From: Thalassia testudinum
Lineage: Eukaryota > Streptophyta > Magnoliopsida > Alismatales > Hydrocharitaceae
Direction: 5' to 3'
DNA length: 64,000 bases
NCBI GenBank assembly: GCA_037157565.1
Contig: JAZHRO010000073.1
Span: 93,846,001 to 93,910,000, forward strand
The position numbers and the translations under genes are program-made. Below, one piece after another: positions 22,130 through 34,006 of the stretch. The notes under the pieces are model-generated. The model made no database searches. It had not been told where the DNA came from and saw only the letters and a program-made list of their open reading frames with translations. Every line of letters begins with the position of its first letter. Within the stretch, counting starts at the first letter, position 1.

Positions 22130-24122
22130 AAATCTCACATCAAAGCCTCAGGAAATGGGATAAGAATCTCAAGGTCAGTTGGTCTCTTGCCCTTATCTAC
22201 CGTAGGTGGCGCTTGAGAAGAGAAAGGAGACGAACCATCCTGTGGTAAAGTGTGAGAAAAATCAGGACCTGCATGCCTAAATGGTGGGTCGTGTGTCTTC
22301 TTTCTACTCCTCAATGTAACAGCTTTCGCATCGGCGTGCTGTCCATGAGGTCAAGGAGGAGCGAAAGGGGCAGAATATTCAAAATAGGCAGGGTTTTGTA
22401 GCAGAGGCGGCTGACACTGAGCATAACCAAGTGGTGCAAGTGGCGTCTGTAATATGGCATGTGCCGATCCCTATGGTGCCTGAAACCTAGGCAGGGTGCC
22501 CTGGTTTTGCACATATCGCGTGTTAGGGACAGGTTGGGAGGGCAAGGCTCCCTATGATCTATGCTCCTGCAACAGCTGATTCTGCATGTTTTGGATGCTC
22601 TATATCTGGTCAGCCATTGCCTCCAAGATTTGTAAGCTATCTTGTGTAGATTTTCACATATATTCTTGCAATTCCTCTTTTAACGCCTCCAAAGGGTTGG
22701 CTTGCTTTGGAGGGTGATTGGCAGCTTGATGCAGTAGCTAATATATAGAACAGGGTTGCTGCTGTGATGGGAATTGCTGCTGCCTTGGGTACATGTTTTA
22801 CACATTCCAATATTATCTGATCTAGTAGTGTAGATCTTGACGTGGTCTCTGCGAGTTACAAGACCAAGACAAATTTGGATGTTGGCACCGACCAGGGTTA
22901 TACATCTCTAAGTATGAGTTATTACGCCCGTATTCGTGGATAACATTGACGTCTTCGTAGGCCGAAGACGTCTAAGACGTATATTCATCAAGGGAATATG
23001 CATTAAAATCATTATGTAGTGTGTAACCCTGATTATGTAGCACCAGATCAAGATTATTCATGGGTTCCTGATATGCAGGATCCTACGAAGATGGAGAAAA
23101 TGCATCTTGAGTGAGTAAATTTACTCGAGCAGGGGGGCCTTGAGGTGCATATGAAGATCTAGATGCAACAAAATTACTAGAGAATATGGGCTGAGCTCGA
23201 ATCAATTAGTCAAACTTCTTATCAAGTAGATCCACCTTATCTAGCTTCTTGGTGATAATGTCCATATTAGCTCGAGCAGATTCAGCATGAGCTTCATTGA
23301 CACTAACTCATTGCTGTCCAGGTCGCTGGAATTGGTTCATTGGCGCAACGTTCATAGAGTTCTCAACCAAGGACTCAGACAACTTGAATGTGCTGTTCTC
23401 GTCCTTTGCTAGGAAATTCCCGTTGCTAGATGCATCCGCCAAATACCGATGTGTGTCATCCAGCCCATGGTAAAAGATCTGTGCTAAGTTCCATCTAGGC
23501 ATACCATGGTGCAGGCATTTCCTAAGAATATCATGAAATCAATCCTAGGCATCATGCAACTTCTCCCCTGGTCCTTGGGAGAAAGTCATAATCGTGTGCC
23601 TCATCACGTTCATTTGACCGATTGGGAAGAACTTTTGCAGAAATTCACGACATAATTCCACCTAGGTTCCAATTGGCCTCTCGATGGTCATGAACTAATA
23701 TGAAGCTTTATCCTTGAGAGAGTATGGAAAGGCTTCATCAGAACTATTCCTAAATCAACATTCCTAGGTCTAACCCTTTCCGCGATTCAACTCAGGTCCT
23801 TAATGTGCTGGAAAGGATCCTCATTCCAGTTTCCATTAAAATAAGTCTGAATCGAACTTATTACATTCGACTTCAGTTGGAATGCATCTCCGCCTGCGGG
23901 AATCTGAACTTGAGGTACTAGAATCGGAGCCGCCAAATCGTAGAAGTCCTGTACCTATCCTCCACAGGGTGGATGCTGCATTCTATCCAATGTCGTAAGA
24001 ATTCTGTCAATGTTCTGCTGATACCTCTCTTTAGATTCAACGACCCAGGATAACAGGCGAGTCATCAGAACTAGATTTTCTGGATCCTATCTAGGTCCAG
24101 GTCCAGGGTTTAGGTTAGCCAT
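22130..24122 (-). pseudogene. gag: gag of element D, heavily decayed
   Basis: The minus-strand ATG at 24122-24120 reads MANLNPGPGPR and then TAG. Recognisable pieces are a GNWNEDPF-like segment near 23810, the gag domain at about 23470-23760 and PRWNLAQIFYHGL at 23502-23465. The SYLEMYN-like Tyr/Asn-rich tail with R-NH lies at about 22880-23000. Nearly every conserved Trp, Arg and Gln codon has at least one stop nearby. The start context matches that of G2 (49810). Confidence 0.82.
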
Positions 24123-25707
24123 CTTGGCTAATCGAGTGGGAGAAGAAGGTTTGGGCGATGAGATGAGTTGCCTTCGCCTCCTTGGGATTGGTTCCCAAGG
24201 TCCAACCAATTGAGGTCTAAGCGACCTCCTCCCTTGCATACACTAACCAACCCAAGGTGGTGTAGCCAAGCCAAACAAGGCTAAGGCCTTGTTAATTAAA
24301 TGGTCCTTAAGATTGGATTACCAGATTTTTCATTAAGATTTTAATTGTTGAATAGAAATTTGTTACAAAATCAATTGCAAATAATCCCAACCCCTTAAGC
24401 TAACCTAGCCAAACTATTACGAGGGGACTAAGGGGAAGGTTCTTCTTTTGGCTATCACCTCCGGTTTCTTTGTACCTTTTAGACAAGGTCGTTTGACACT
24501 ACCCCGTAGATTTGGTAATGGGTTTGGCTAAAGCAGTTGTGATGACCCAGTAGTTCAATAACAAATTCAGGTTACTTAATGTGTTTTACAAAAGTTTTAC
24601 TTAACCTTTTTCTTCAATTTGGGTTTTGGTGAGTGGTCCACAAGGTGACCTAACTCATCGACTATCTATTAAAATTGATTAAGCCTAAGCTAGTCCAATG
24701 TGGTCTCTAATTTGTAACCTAAAAGTTGCACCTAGGGTTCATGAAATGTACTAAGTTCAGGCAGCAGACCACAATTCAGCCTACAAACATTCCGTAAAAC
24801 CCAACTTGAATCCAAATGATCTAGTAGTTGATAGGCAGATTCCTTTTTCAATTAAATTTTTAGAGAATATTTTTTAGAATTTTTACTACTTCAAATGAAT
24901 AAATATGAATTTTTAACTGTCAGGGGGTCAGATATGGATTTTGATCCCTTGTTGGATTTTCTTCCTGAAACAGTATCAATTGAGTTCCAAAAATTTAGGA
25001 AAAATATGGAAATGAAATATAATTTAATAACCTTCTAAACCCCACCATTTTTAGTCAAATCTAATTTGTGTGTTGTTCGAAAATACTTCTGAAATTCAAA
25101 AAAATTCAGATTTGAGTCTATTTGACCCCTTGTATTTCACGAATTTTCAAAAATTGCACAAATCAAATTTTTTCAAATAAATGAAGTTGCTTGAAAGATA
25201 ATTTGAAAATCTATCTTGACACCGAATTTCAAGATTTTTGGATCACAAAATATTTGTCAAATGAACTTTTGAAATCCGTAAAAATATCTAGTCGAATTTT
25301 AGAAGGTGGTAAAAAGGCTTTTGAAACAATTTTGAATTGAAATTGAGCCTTTTCACTAAATATTTTTCTTTCAAATTTGTAAATTTTATTTCTTTTCTTT
25401 TTCATAATTTTCCTCTTGGAGAGAAATTTTTCAGATTTTTTTTTCTTTTCACAAACAAATCTATTCCTAAGATTCAAAAAAAACCTAAATCTAAAATCTC
25501 TTTTTTTTCGTTTATTTTTTTAAAGAAAATCTAACCCTAGGATTCGAAGAAAACCTAACATGAACATTTTTGTGTGTACCTAATTTTTCTTCAACTGCGC
25601 TTGATGTATGCGTAGAATCCACTTTTTCTTGTCCTACACACCAAAATCAATCAGAAGCAAATATGTTAGAATTAAGCTCAGAAATCAAAAACTAAAATCG
25701 CGTTGCC
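24123..25707 (-). other. 5' leader of element D
   Basis: No gene. The half next to gag (24130-24800) aligns with G2's leader (49815-50440); the half near the primer site is AT-rich with long T and A runs (24840-25560). Confidence 0.78.
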
Positions 25708-25725
25708 TCCCCGACAACGGCACCA
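25708..25725 (-). other. Primer binding site of D (tRNA-Asp)
   Basis: On the minus strand TGGTGCCGTTGTCGGGGA matches 16 of 18 bases of the tRNA-Asp complement. It lies two bases from the LTR end at 25728. Confidence 0.93.
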
Positions 25726-26189
25726 TTTGTTGGAATCGTTAATAACAATTTTAGTTAGAAACATCATAGTATAGTGAGAATTATGATTTGAACAAAATAT
25801 TTATAACGAGATGGTGAGTGTCCCAGTCAATCTCAAGGAGGCATAAGATGGCGAAATTGATTTTTAATTTATTTATTCTATTCTTTTTGCTTGGTTAGAA
25901 TTGGACGCTGGTTTCAATTCTACAAATGTAGGATTCGCCAGTCGCGTTATTAACTCTTACAACATGTGCATGAGTTAAGAAAATGATGAATGACTATTTT
26001 AAGAGGTTCTGGGCCCCTTGAAAGACTATTTTTAGTCTTTCAATGTGGCACCACTTGGGGACACTCTAGAATACTCTAGAGTGGATGGTCAAGTGGTGGT
26101 GTGTGTGTGTGTGTGTGCGTGAGTGTGTGGTGGTCAAGTGGACCACTTGGTTCACTTCCAATTAGGTCTAGGTTGGTCTAAATGATAGG

Positions 26190-27604
26190 TAATGAAGACA
26201 CATTTAATTAAGATAAACTACCTATTTAAGCATGTTTCTAAGCTTAGATACGCATTCCATCTTATAAATATTGCATAACATGCATCATTCTGCATTTAGA
26301 GTTGTCTATATAAATTTTAGGTTAATTGCATCCTTTTATGGCCAAGAGAGGAGATTTAATTTGGAGCCTCGGATTGACGATCTGATCGTACGAATCTGAT
26401 TAGGATGACGATCGAAGTATAATGCCTCCGAAATTGTCTTAATTGAAGTCCTGTAGCACCTTATGCAGTCCGAGGAAGATCAACGACCAAGGGACAAGGT
26501 GATGCAATTCGAAGCTTCAAATGACAAATCTGACCACACGGATAGATTCAGATCGATGATAGAAGCCCATTGAAGCAAAAATCAACTCAATCTAACTTCT
26601 ATTGCAGCCCCTACAAAAGAAAGAAGATAGACGGCCCAGATCGCGCCACATGGTGCAATCTAGGCCGCCCATGGGCACAGACACACCACTGCATGCGCAC
26701 AGCGTACAACAACGGGTGCTTAAATGTAGTGTAGGGCGTAGAGGCAACACAGCACGTGAAGGCAGCGAGCGCCACCGGATGCATGCGACACGAGTGCGCA
26801 GAGCATGCACACGAGCGTCGTGATGAACTGTAGCTTTAGCAACGTTTGCGGTGGATCTTCAGTGACGTTTATGGCTATCACTAAATGTCCTATGTGTGAA
26901 ATGGATCCTTTCCTCCACTATAAAAGGAGCCCTACCCATCCCATTCTTTATCTCTTCCTTTCTCTCCCTCACCAGTCCAAGGCTCTAGAGAGAGCTTGTC
27001 CCAAGCCTGGGATGCTCCTCTAGATTAGAAAATCAAATATTTCTCCCCCTCTCATCCCCAGTCATGCAGCATCCTGTGGCCATCCTCTCACCACCTTCGG
27101 GAAGAAGATCCTCGCCGCGACAACGTCCCATCCCATTCTCCTTCTACCGCTGTTCTCCTTCATCCAACTCCTCCCCACCTTCATCCGGGGTGACGTCAGA
27201 GCAAGTCGTCCTCCAAGTGACCGTCGAGGTGGATTTCCTCATCTTATTCTTTTTATTGCTTTTGTAGTGTAGTTTTATTTCCCTCAATTAGTTGTAATAA
27301 ACAATTTGGATTACTCATATAATAATTATTTATCTCTCTCTCTATCTTATTTTGCAAATAGATTAGTTAGATTTCATCGACCTGATCTCTTGCTTATTAA
27401 AATACCAAAAAAATTACAAAAGATAAAAACAAAAGGAAATATAATTGAAGTGCGGATTTCAAAGCCAAACGTCTACCTCCCCATGTTCAACTCGGGACTC
27501 ACCTCGAGTTTCGGTATAAATTTTATCTGGTAGCGGATTTTTGCGACAACAACGATGGGTTCTCCCGAAATTGTAACTTTTCCTCGCAAAAACCTTGCTA
27601 ATCA
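26190..27604 (+). repeat. 5' LTR of element E
   Basis: It aligns end to end with 31993-33457. Its first two bases are TA rather than TG, probably a G-to-A change. TATAAAAG is at 26919-26926. It ends CTAATCA. Confidence 0.94.
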
Positions 27605-27607
27605 TTT

Positions 27608-27625
27608 TGGCACTGTTGCTGGGGG
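27608..27625 (+). other. Primer binding site of E (tRNA-Asp)
   Basis: TGGCACTGTTGCTGGGGG matches 14 of 18 bases of the tRNA-Asp complement; all differences are transitions. Confidence 0.9.
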
Positions 27626-28866
27626 GCAACGCTCTTTGGTTTTTCTCGCATTTTTCCTCCTTACTTAACTTTTTTCTTACTTTTTCTCTGATCTTACTAT
27701 GATTGCAGGTACTCTTCCGAGGTGGGCCAAAGCAGTTAGATCGGAGAAAAGTGTAGATGAAGGTTCTGTAACTGTATCCCCACCACCCCCACCCTAGATT
27801 CCATTCCATCACCGAATAGCTCAAACTCAAATGAACTTAGGTGCTTGCATAAATCCTAGGTTAGATCTTGGTTGTTTGATTATCACTTCACCTCACCTCA
27901 CCCATTCGCATAAATTTAAAAAAATACAAAAAAAAAAAATTACGCTTTTCTTTTTGTGGGATTAAACTAAAAAGACACACTTAAACACCCACAAATTTCT
28001 CAACCTAAGGTGCACAATCACATTGATTCTGCCACATAACCGAAATCTGACCTGTGGATCCAGTACACTTTAACTCAACACACAAATAAGTGAGTAGAAA
28101 TTTGATTAGGTTAAACATTTTTGTGTGCCTTAATCAAGTGGTGGAATAGGCCAATTGCTTGAACTATTTGGGCTGCACCACTCAATTTAAAACTGATCCA
28201 TCAAGTAGCTTGCCACTTAGGGTTGATTTTTAGGGTCGAACTAGGCACTCCACATTATTTCTAATTTTTAAAGGAATATATCATCACCGATGCTTACAAA
28301 ACGTGGATTATTCTCCTGAACTTGATTGAATACACCTAAGATTAAACCCTAAAAGCTACTAAACAAGGTTAAACCCTAAAAGACACATCATCAAATAACC
28401 TTGTTTGAAAACCTTAGTTGTGCACACACACACATTTTAATTGATCATTAAGGGTACAACCTATCTAAAGGGCCCACCACATTCCAAGAACACAATCATC
28501 CCAAGCCTAATTAAAACTGAGTAAACATTGGCCTTAAGGATTAACTCGCTCTTTGGGACTCCAACTGAGATTTTTTCGATTAATCTACTTCTATCGTCTA
28601 TTTGATGTCTAGCTAGGGGAGTAGCATCAAACGACTATGGTTGGGGGATTTCAAAGGAACCAGAGGTGCAAGTCAAAGGAAGAACCTTCTCCCCAACCCC
28701 TTCCTCTAACTGGCTGAATTGACTGGGTAAAAGTAGATCAAATCATTTCTTTCATCTCAAGACGGGTCCTGGGAGTCTATAGGCCTTTAGGCTACCCACC
28801 TAAGGACAGGTTTGGTTGATTGTATTGCAAGGCACCTTTCTCTCCCCTATTTTCCCTTGTTTCACC
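27626..28866 (+). other. 5' leader of element E
   Basis: 1.24 kb with no gene. The part at 28020-28820 aligns with F (44930-44973 and 47227-47663) and with B (12288-12660), up to about 40 bases before the reading frame of E. Confidence 0.85.
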
Positions 28867-30401
28867 ATGCATCCTTCCACATCCTACACACATTTCCAAT
28901 CCTACCCTCCTACCACTACTCATCCTCAAGATGATTATCCTGACTCGACTTATGCTTACCCATCCACTAGCTGAGATAACTTTGATTGAGGATATGATTC
29001 CAGACCTCAATGTCCAGGACCTAACCCTGGACATTATGATCATGATTATTATCCTTCACAGAGCTACACTGATTATAGATCTCCACCCTCTTATGAATAA
29101 ACCAACCCGATCTACAATCAGGAAGGATATAACACCTACCCTCCCTAGGATTATACTAAATATAGATCACCACCATTCTTTGAATAACCTAAAACGACCT
29201 ACTACCAGGGAAGACCCCAAGAACCTCAATTTCTTGACTCCCCTAGTTTCAACCCAAACCCACCCAACCCTGAACCGAACCATTCGATTCAGGTGAACCA
29301 GGTCTAGGATAGGGTGTTGGCTAACGTAAGGAACACCATACAATCTTTAGAAGATCAGCCAACACCATGCACTGAAGCATTGGAGCCTATGATCAAAACA
29401 ATTGATGAGCTTAATAGTTTGTTATTAGATTGGCTCCAAGATGTTAATGATAGGGGCCCGGGTGAGTTTTTACTTGGGAAATTGTCGAGATTGAGGGTGA
29501 AATTCGTGGTTGCCTTAGTCCAATCTTGGGATGATTCCCTGGATGAACCCCCTTCAGGAGAGCCAATATCAAAACCTGCTCAGGCACCTGTTAGGCGAGA
29601 CACATTTTTTGAGATCGGGAATGACCAGGTTGGGTTAAAGCAACCGAATGAGGATGATGTGATTTTCTCACCCAAGATCCCTGAGCCAGGGAGCGAGGAA
29701 AAATATATCTCTATAGACCAAGGAACAACATATGATTTTGAGGCATATATAAGTGAGGATCAAGGATTCTTTAATTCTGAGAGTGAGAAATCTCTTAGTG
29801 AAGTCTCACTTGAAGTTAAGGAAAATGATTTTTGTGAGGCAAACGGGCTCGAGGAGCATTACGAACCATTTGATAGCTCGATAACTAAGGATTATCATTC
29901 AATTGGGGCTGACATGGAGGATTTTGATCCTATTATAAAAGATGATCCAATCGGTAGCTCTAATCTTCAAACACACCCCAAAGTGATGAATGATTTTGAT
30001 TTGGAAATGATTGAATCCAAGTCAATCTGATTCAACCACAATTGTTTGACTTGGATACCTTTAATGGGGTGTAGAATAATCTGGAGGTCCCGGAAACATT
30101 GAACTTTGATGATAGAAATTTTTAAATGAAAATCTGGGAGGCTAATTATGAGGGAAACACATTCTTGGATCTAAGGGTTCCTATTGACCTAAAAGCACCA
30201 ACCTTTTACCAGGACCCTTACAATATCTTTAAATTGCAACCCAAGTACATAACAGTTGACTATTTTTCTGAGATAAACTCTAAGTGGACATATGAACCTA
30301 TAAATCATATCTACCGATTGTCTGACATTTCAGACTTGGGTTGCACACCACCAAACCACAGACCTGGCCCCGCAAACACAATAATCTTTGGTTCTAGGTG
30401 A
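28867..30401 (+). pseudogene. Tyr/Pro-rich and acidic protein of element E, unknown function, decayed
   Basis: One reading frame begins at ATG 28867 in the position where B has gag. The first third (28867-29300) is rich in Tyr, Pro, Ser and Asp and has two roughly 30-residue repeats marked by YRSPPSYE and YRSPPFFE. The middle (29314-30030) is fully open, 238 codons: a predicted helical part with LNSLLLDWLQDVNDRG, then a long acidic part rich in Glu, Asp and Ser. A frameshift near 30028 leads to the tail, ending at 30401. Six stops lie in the N-terminal third and two near 30070-30125; nearly all are explained by CAA, CAG or CGA turned into stops. It has no zinc knuckle, gag domain, protease or polymerase motif that I can see. 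I do not recognise the family; a diverged Gag-like packaging protein is one possibility. Confidence 0.72.
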
Positions 30402-31974
30402 TTTTCATCCAGAACCTTAGAACTACTCAATCCTAAGGCATGGGTCTGCACCATAATCTGGTCTATATCTATGGACACCTACTGGTGGGTCCTGTAATCA
30501 ATATTTTTATTCTGATTATGACTCGCACTTATGAATTCTTAATTTCTTCCTTGTTTGTATATTATGCCTAGCTAAAGACAATAAACTTAGCACATGTGTA
30601 TACTCCTTTCTCTCTGCGGAGCTACCATATTTTCACAAAATTCAGGTGATTTTCTGTTTATTCCACACTTTTCATGTCTTTATTTTTACAATGAAGACAT
30701 TACATCATTTAAACATGGGGGGTGGATACTTAATTATGAAATTATTTTGTCAGCTCCATGGAATTTATTTTATTTTCTTTAAAAAAAATTAAAGAAATTC
30801 GAACTTCAAAAATACGGAGAAAAAAATTAGAATTAGGAGAAGAAAACTTAGGCATTAGGAGCTGTTAACTTTAGGAGACAAAACTTTAGGACCTGAACAC
30901 TTAGACTCTTCAGGTCTTTGACTTTAATCAGCCTGGGTGTCCACTAAAATGTGGACTTGTTCCTGAGTCCTTGCCATGTTAATTTTACTTTAATTTGGCT
31001 AATAAATTGGGGTGATAAGTATGCAACTTATCAACCTGCCTTCTGATTTGAGGGGACTTTAAGTCTAAAGCATCTACACACTTTTCTCATTGACTCACTT
31101 TTCGGTGATTTTTACAAAAATTAGGTAGCTAATGAACCTTCTAGGTGGTATGGCTGGCAAGTTGACGATGGTAATAGCTCATCAGCCAGTTGTCCAGAGC
31201 CTAGCTACATAACCATTCTCTTCCTGCTGCATTTAGGTAAATATTAGATCAGGGAAGCCACCTACTCAAAAAAAAATGATGCTTAAAAAGAAAAAGAAAA
31301 AAATAGAAAGAGAAGAAAATAAATAAATAAATAAAGTCACACTTCACCGCATGAGTATAACTGAGAAGTGGTTGGTGGTAACAGCTTATTGGTTAGTTGT
31401 CTAGAGGCCAGTTCACAAAAATGCACAAATAATTCCAAAAACACTTAGGGAAGAAGTGGGGAAGTAGAATAAATCGAGGAAATATACACTGGGTTCACCC
31501 TTGTGTTGATCCCATAAAAAATTAAAAAGAAAAGTAAGGAGAAAGATACAGATCAGAAAGATAAACCTTTAGGCCGAAACTTTTAAGGTCACCTAAGGTC
31601 GTAGAAACCTAAAGTACATTTTAACAGCCGCCTAATGAGTCTACCACCTTTCACAAGATGCTTAGAACTTAAAGTTCTTTTCGAGTCTTGGGTGGGTTGG
31701 GTAGCTGTAGAAAGCTGTCCCGAAACCTTAAACTCAAAATTCCAAAAAAATTCCAAAAGAAGAAAAAGCAAAAAAAAAAGTATCTTCCCTTTTCAAAATA
31801 AGGTGAGGACTTGGGTGTTCTTGATTTTGGCAGACACTTGGGAACTGTTGAGTTTTTGTAATTAGGTCCTTAGTTGAAATTTTCTAATGTAATCAACCAA
31901 ACTTGCCTAAGTAATCAAATCCTAATTCTATTTATACACATAGCAATTAGTTTGATTTTGCTATGGATTATCAA
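30402..31974 (+). other. 3' untranslated region of element E
   Basis: It aligns with B's 3' region (18400-19717), including the paired direct repeats at 31176-31206 and 31382-31412 and the A-rich runs. No gene. Confidence 0.83.
30691..30726 (+). promoter_or_regulatory. Second polypurine tract module of E
   Basis: ATGAAGACATT is followed after 10 bases by AACATGGGGGGTGGA, about 1.27 kb before the 3' LTR. It is kept although E has no pol, which argues for a cis-acting role. Confidence 0.62.
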
Positions 31975-31992
31975 AAGAAAGGCATGGGGGTA
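31975..31992 (+). promoter_or_regulatory. Polypurine tract of E
   Basis: AAAGAAAGGCATGGGGGTA lies immediately before the 3' LTR start TGATAAAA. Confidence 0.88.
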
Positions 31993-33457
31993 TGATAAAA
32001 ACACATTTAATTAGGATAAACTGCCTATTTATGCATGTTCCTAAGCTTAGATATGCATTCCATGCTATAAATATTGCATAGCATGCATCATTCTGCATTT
32101 AGAGTAGTCTATATAAATTTTAGGTTAATTGTGTCCTTTTATGGCCAGGAGAGGAGATTTAATTCAGAGCCTTGGATTGATGATCCGATTGTAAGGATCT
32201 AATCAGGATGATGATCGGAGTCCAACACCTTCGAAATTATCTTGATCGGAGTCCTATAGCACCTTATGTAGTCCGAGGAAGATCAATGACCAAGGGACTA
32301 GGTGATGCAATTCAGAGCTTCAAACAACAGATCCAACCACACAGATGGATTTGAATCGACGATCGTAGCCCAACAGTGTGAAAATCGACTCAATCCGACT
32401 TCTATACCAGCCCCTACAAAGGAAATAAGATAGATAGCCTAGATCGCACCACGTGGCGCTATCCAGGTTACCCATGGGCACGCACGCACCACAGCACGTG
32501 CATAGTGCATGGGCATACGCAATAGTGCAGCGCGCAGCAATGGGTGTGTAGAGGCAGCACAACACGTGTAGCTCGTAGAGGCAACACAGTGCATAGTGGC
32601 AATGAGCACCAGCAGCCGTGCGCGACACAGGCGCAGAGAGTACGCGTGCGACTGCCACGCGTGGAGCGCGTGAGCTAGACCTTTAGTGATGCTTACGGTG
32701 GATCTTCAACAATGTTTATGGCTGTCATTAAATGCCTTATATACGAAATGGATCCTTTCCTCCACAGTAAAAGGACCCCTACCCCTCTCATTCTTCTTCA
32801 TCTCTTCCTTTCTCTCCCTTACCACCTCCGAGGCTCTAGAGAGAGCTTGTCTCAAGCCTAAGATGCCCCTCTAGAGTAGAAAACCAAATATATCTCTCAC
32901 CTCTCATCCCCATTCGTGGAGCATCCCATGGCCATCCTTACACCACCTTCAGAAAGAAGTTCCTTGCCGCAACACCGTCCCATCCCATCCTCCTCCTTCC
33001 GCCACCGTTCTCCTTCATCCAGCTCCTCCCCACCTTCATCTGGGGTGCCATCAGAGCGAGTCATCCTCAAAGAGACCGTTGAGGGGGATTTCCTCATCTT
33101 ATTTTTTTTGTCGCTTTTGTAGTGTAGTTTTATTTCCCACAATTAGTTGTAATAAAAAGTTTGGATTACTCATATAATATTTGTTTCTCTCTGTCTTATT
33201 TTGCAAGTAGATTAGTTAGATTTCATCGACCTGATCTCTTGCTTATTAAAATACCAAAAAAATTACAAATGATAAAAACAACAAAAAGAAATAAAATCAA
33301 AGCGCGGATTTCAAAACCAAACGTTCGCCTTCCCGTGTTCGACCTGGGACTCACCTCAAGTTTCGATTATAAATTTTATCTAGTAGCGGAATTTTGTGAT
33401 TGCGACGATGGGTTCTCCCGAAACCCTAACTTTTCCTCACTAAAACCTTGCTAATCA
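31993..33457 (+). repeat. 3' LTR of element E
   Basis: 1465 bp, TGATAAAA to TAATCA. The TATA box seen in the 5' copy is CAGTAAAAGG here (about 32764), so the promoter has decayed. It differs from the 5' LTR at many positions and by several indels, so E is old. Confidence 0.94.
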
Positions 33458-34006
33458 GTAGGTCCAATTAGGTTTCTAAAAATAGGTTTATAGTGATTGA
33501 GCCAATTAAACTTAATAAAGTTTAATTGGGTCATTGTGTGTGTAATTAGGAGAGAGAGTTCCTAGTTATATTAGGCTTGAGTCAATTGGACTCTCACTAA
33601 GTCCAATTTGACTTGTGTTGGTTGACATTTGAGCTCAATTGGACTCTTTGAGTCTAATTGATTAAGTGAGGTGTAGTTGACTTAGATCCAAGTCCATTGG
33701 GTTTAGTGAGAACCTAATTAGGTTCTTAGGAGAGTCTTAGGGTAGTGTACTAGGCTTAGGATACCTTAAATTAGGTTTCCTAAGGTGTAGGGTTGGGTTT
33801 AGAGGCCTTAGAAATCAAGATCTATGCTTAATTCTAAAAATAGCAATAGGAGAAGGGTTCCAGACGTTTGACCCTAATATAAGGTGACTTATACTTCAAA
33901 ATTAGAAGTCTAAGTCCCTAGTCTGGATGTCCAATGCTGAATCAGTATGGAGTTTTGGTTCTATCTTGGGTTTTTGCAGAAATTTGACATCTGATACCTT
34001 ATCTGG

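Larger units (their letters stand above)
26190..33457 (+). mobile_element. Element E: non-autonomous Athila-like element without pol
   Basis: The 7268-bp element has two LTRs (1415 and 1465 bp), a tRNA-Asp primer site, a leader, one long reading frame, a 3' untranslated region with both polypurine modules, and target duplication ATAGG (26185-26189) / GTAGG (33458-33462), one base apart through later mutation. Leader and 3' region align with element B, but no protease, RT, RNase H or integrase sequence exists between them. It must have relied on proteins from another element, most simply a B-like one. Confidence 0.92.

Noticed and set aside
26090..26130. The GT run as a functional Z-DNA or telomere-like site
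   Set aside because: It is a short, interrupted microsatellite inside D's LTR, and nothing around it supports a function.
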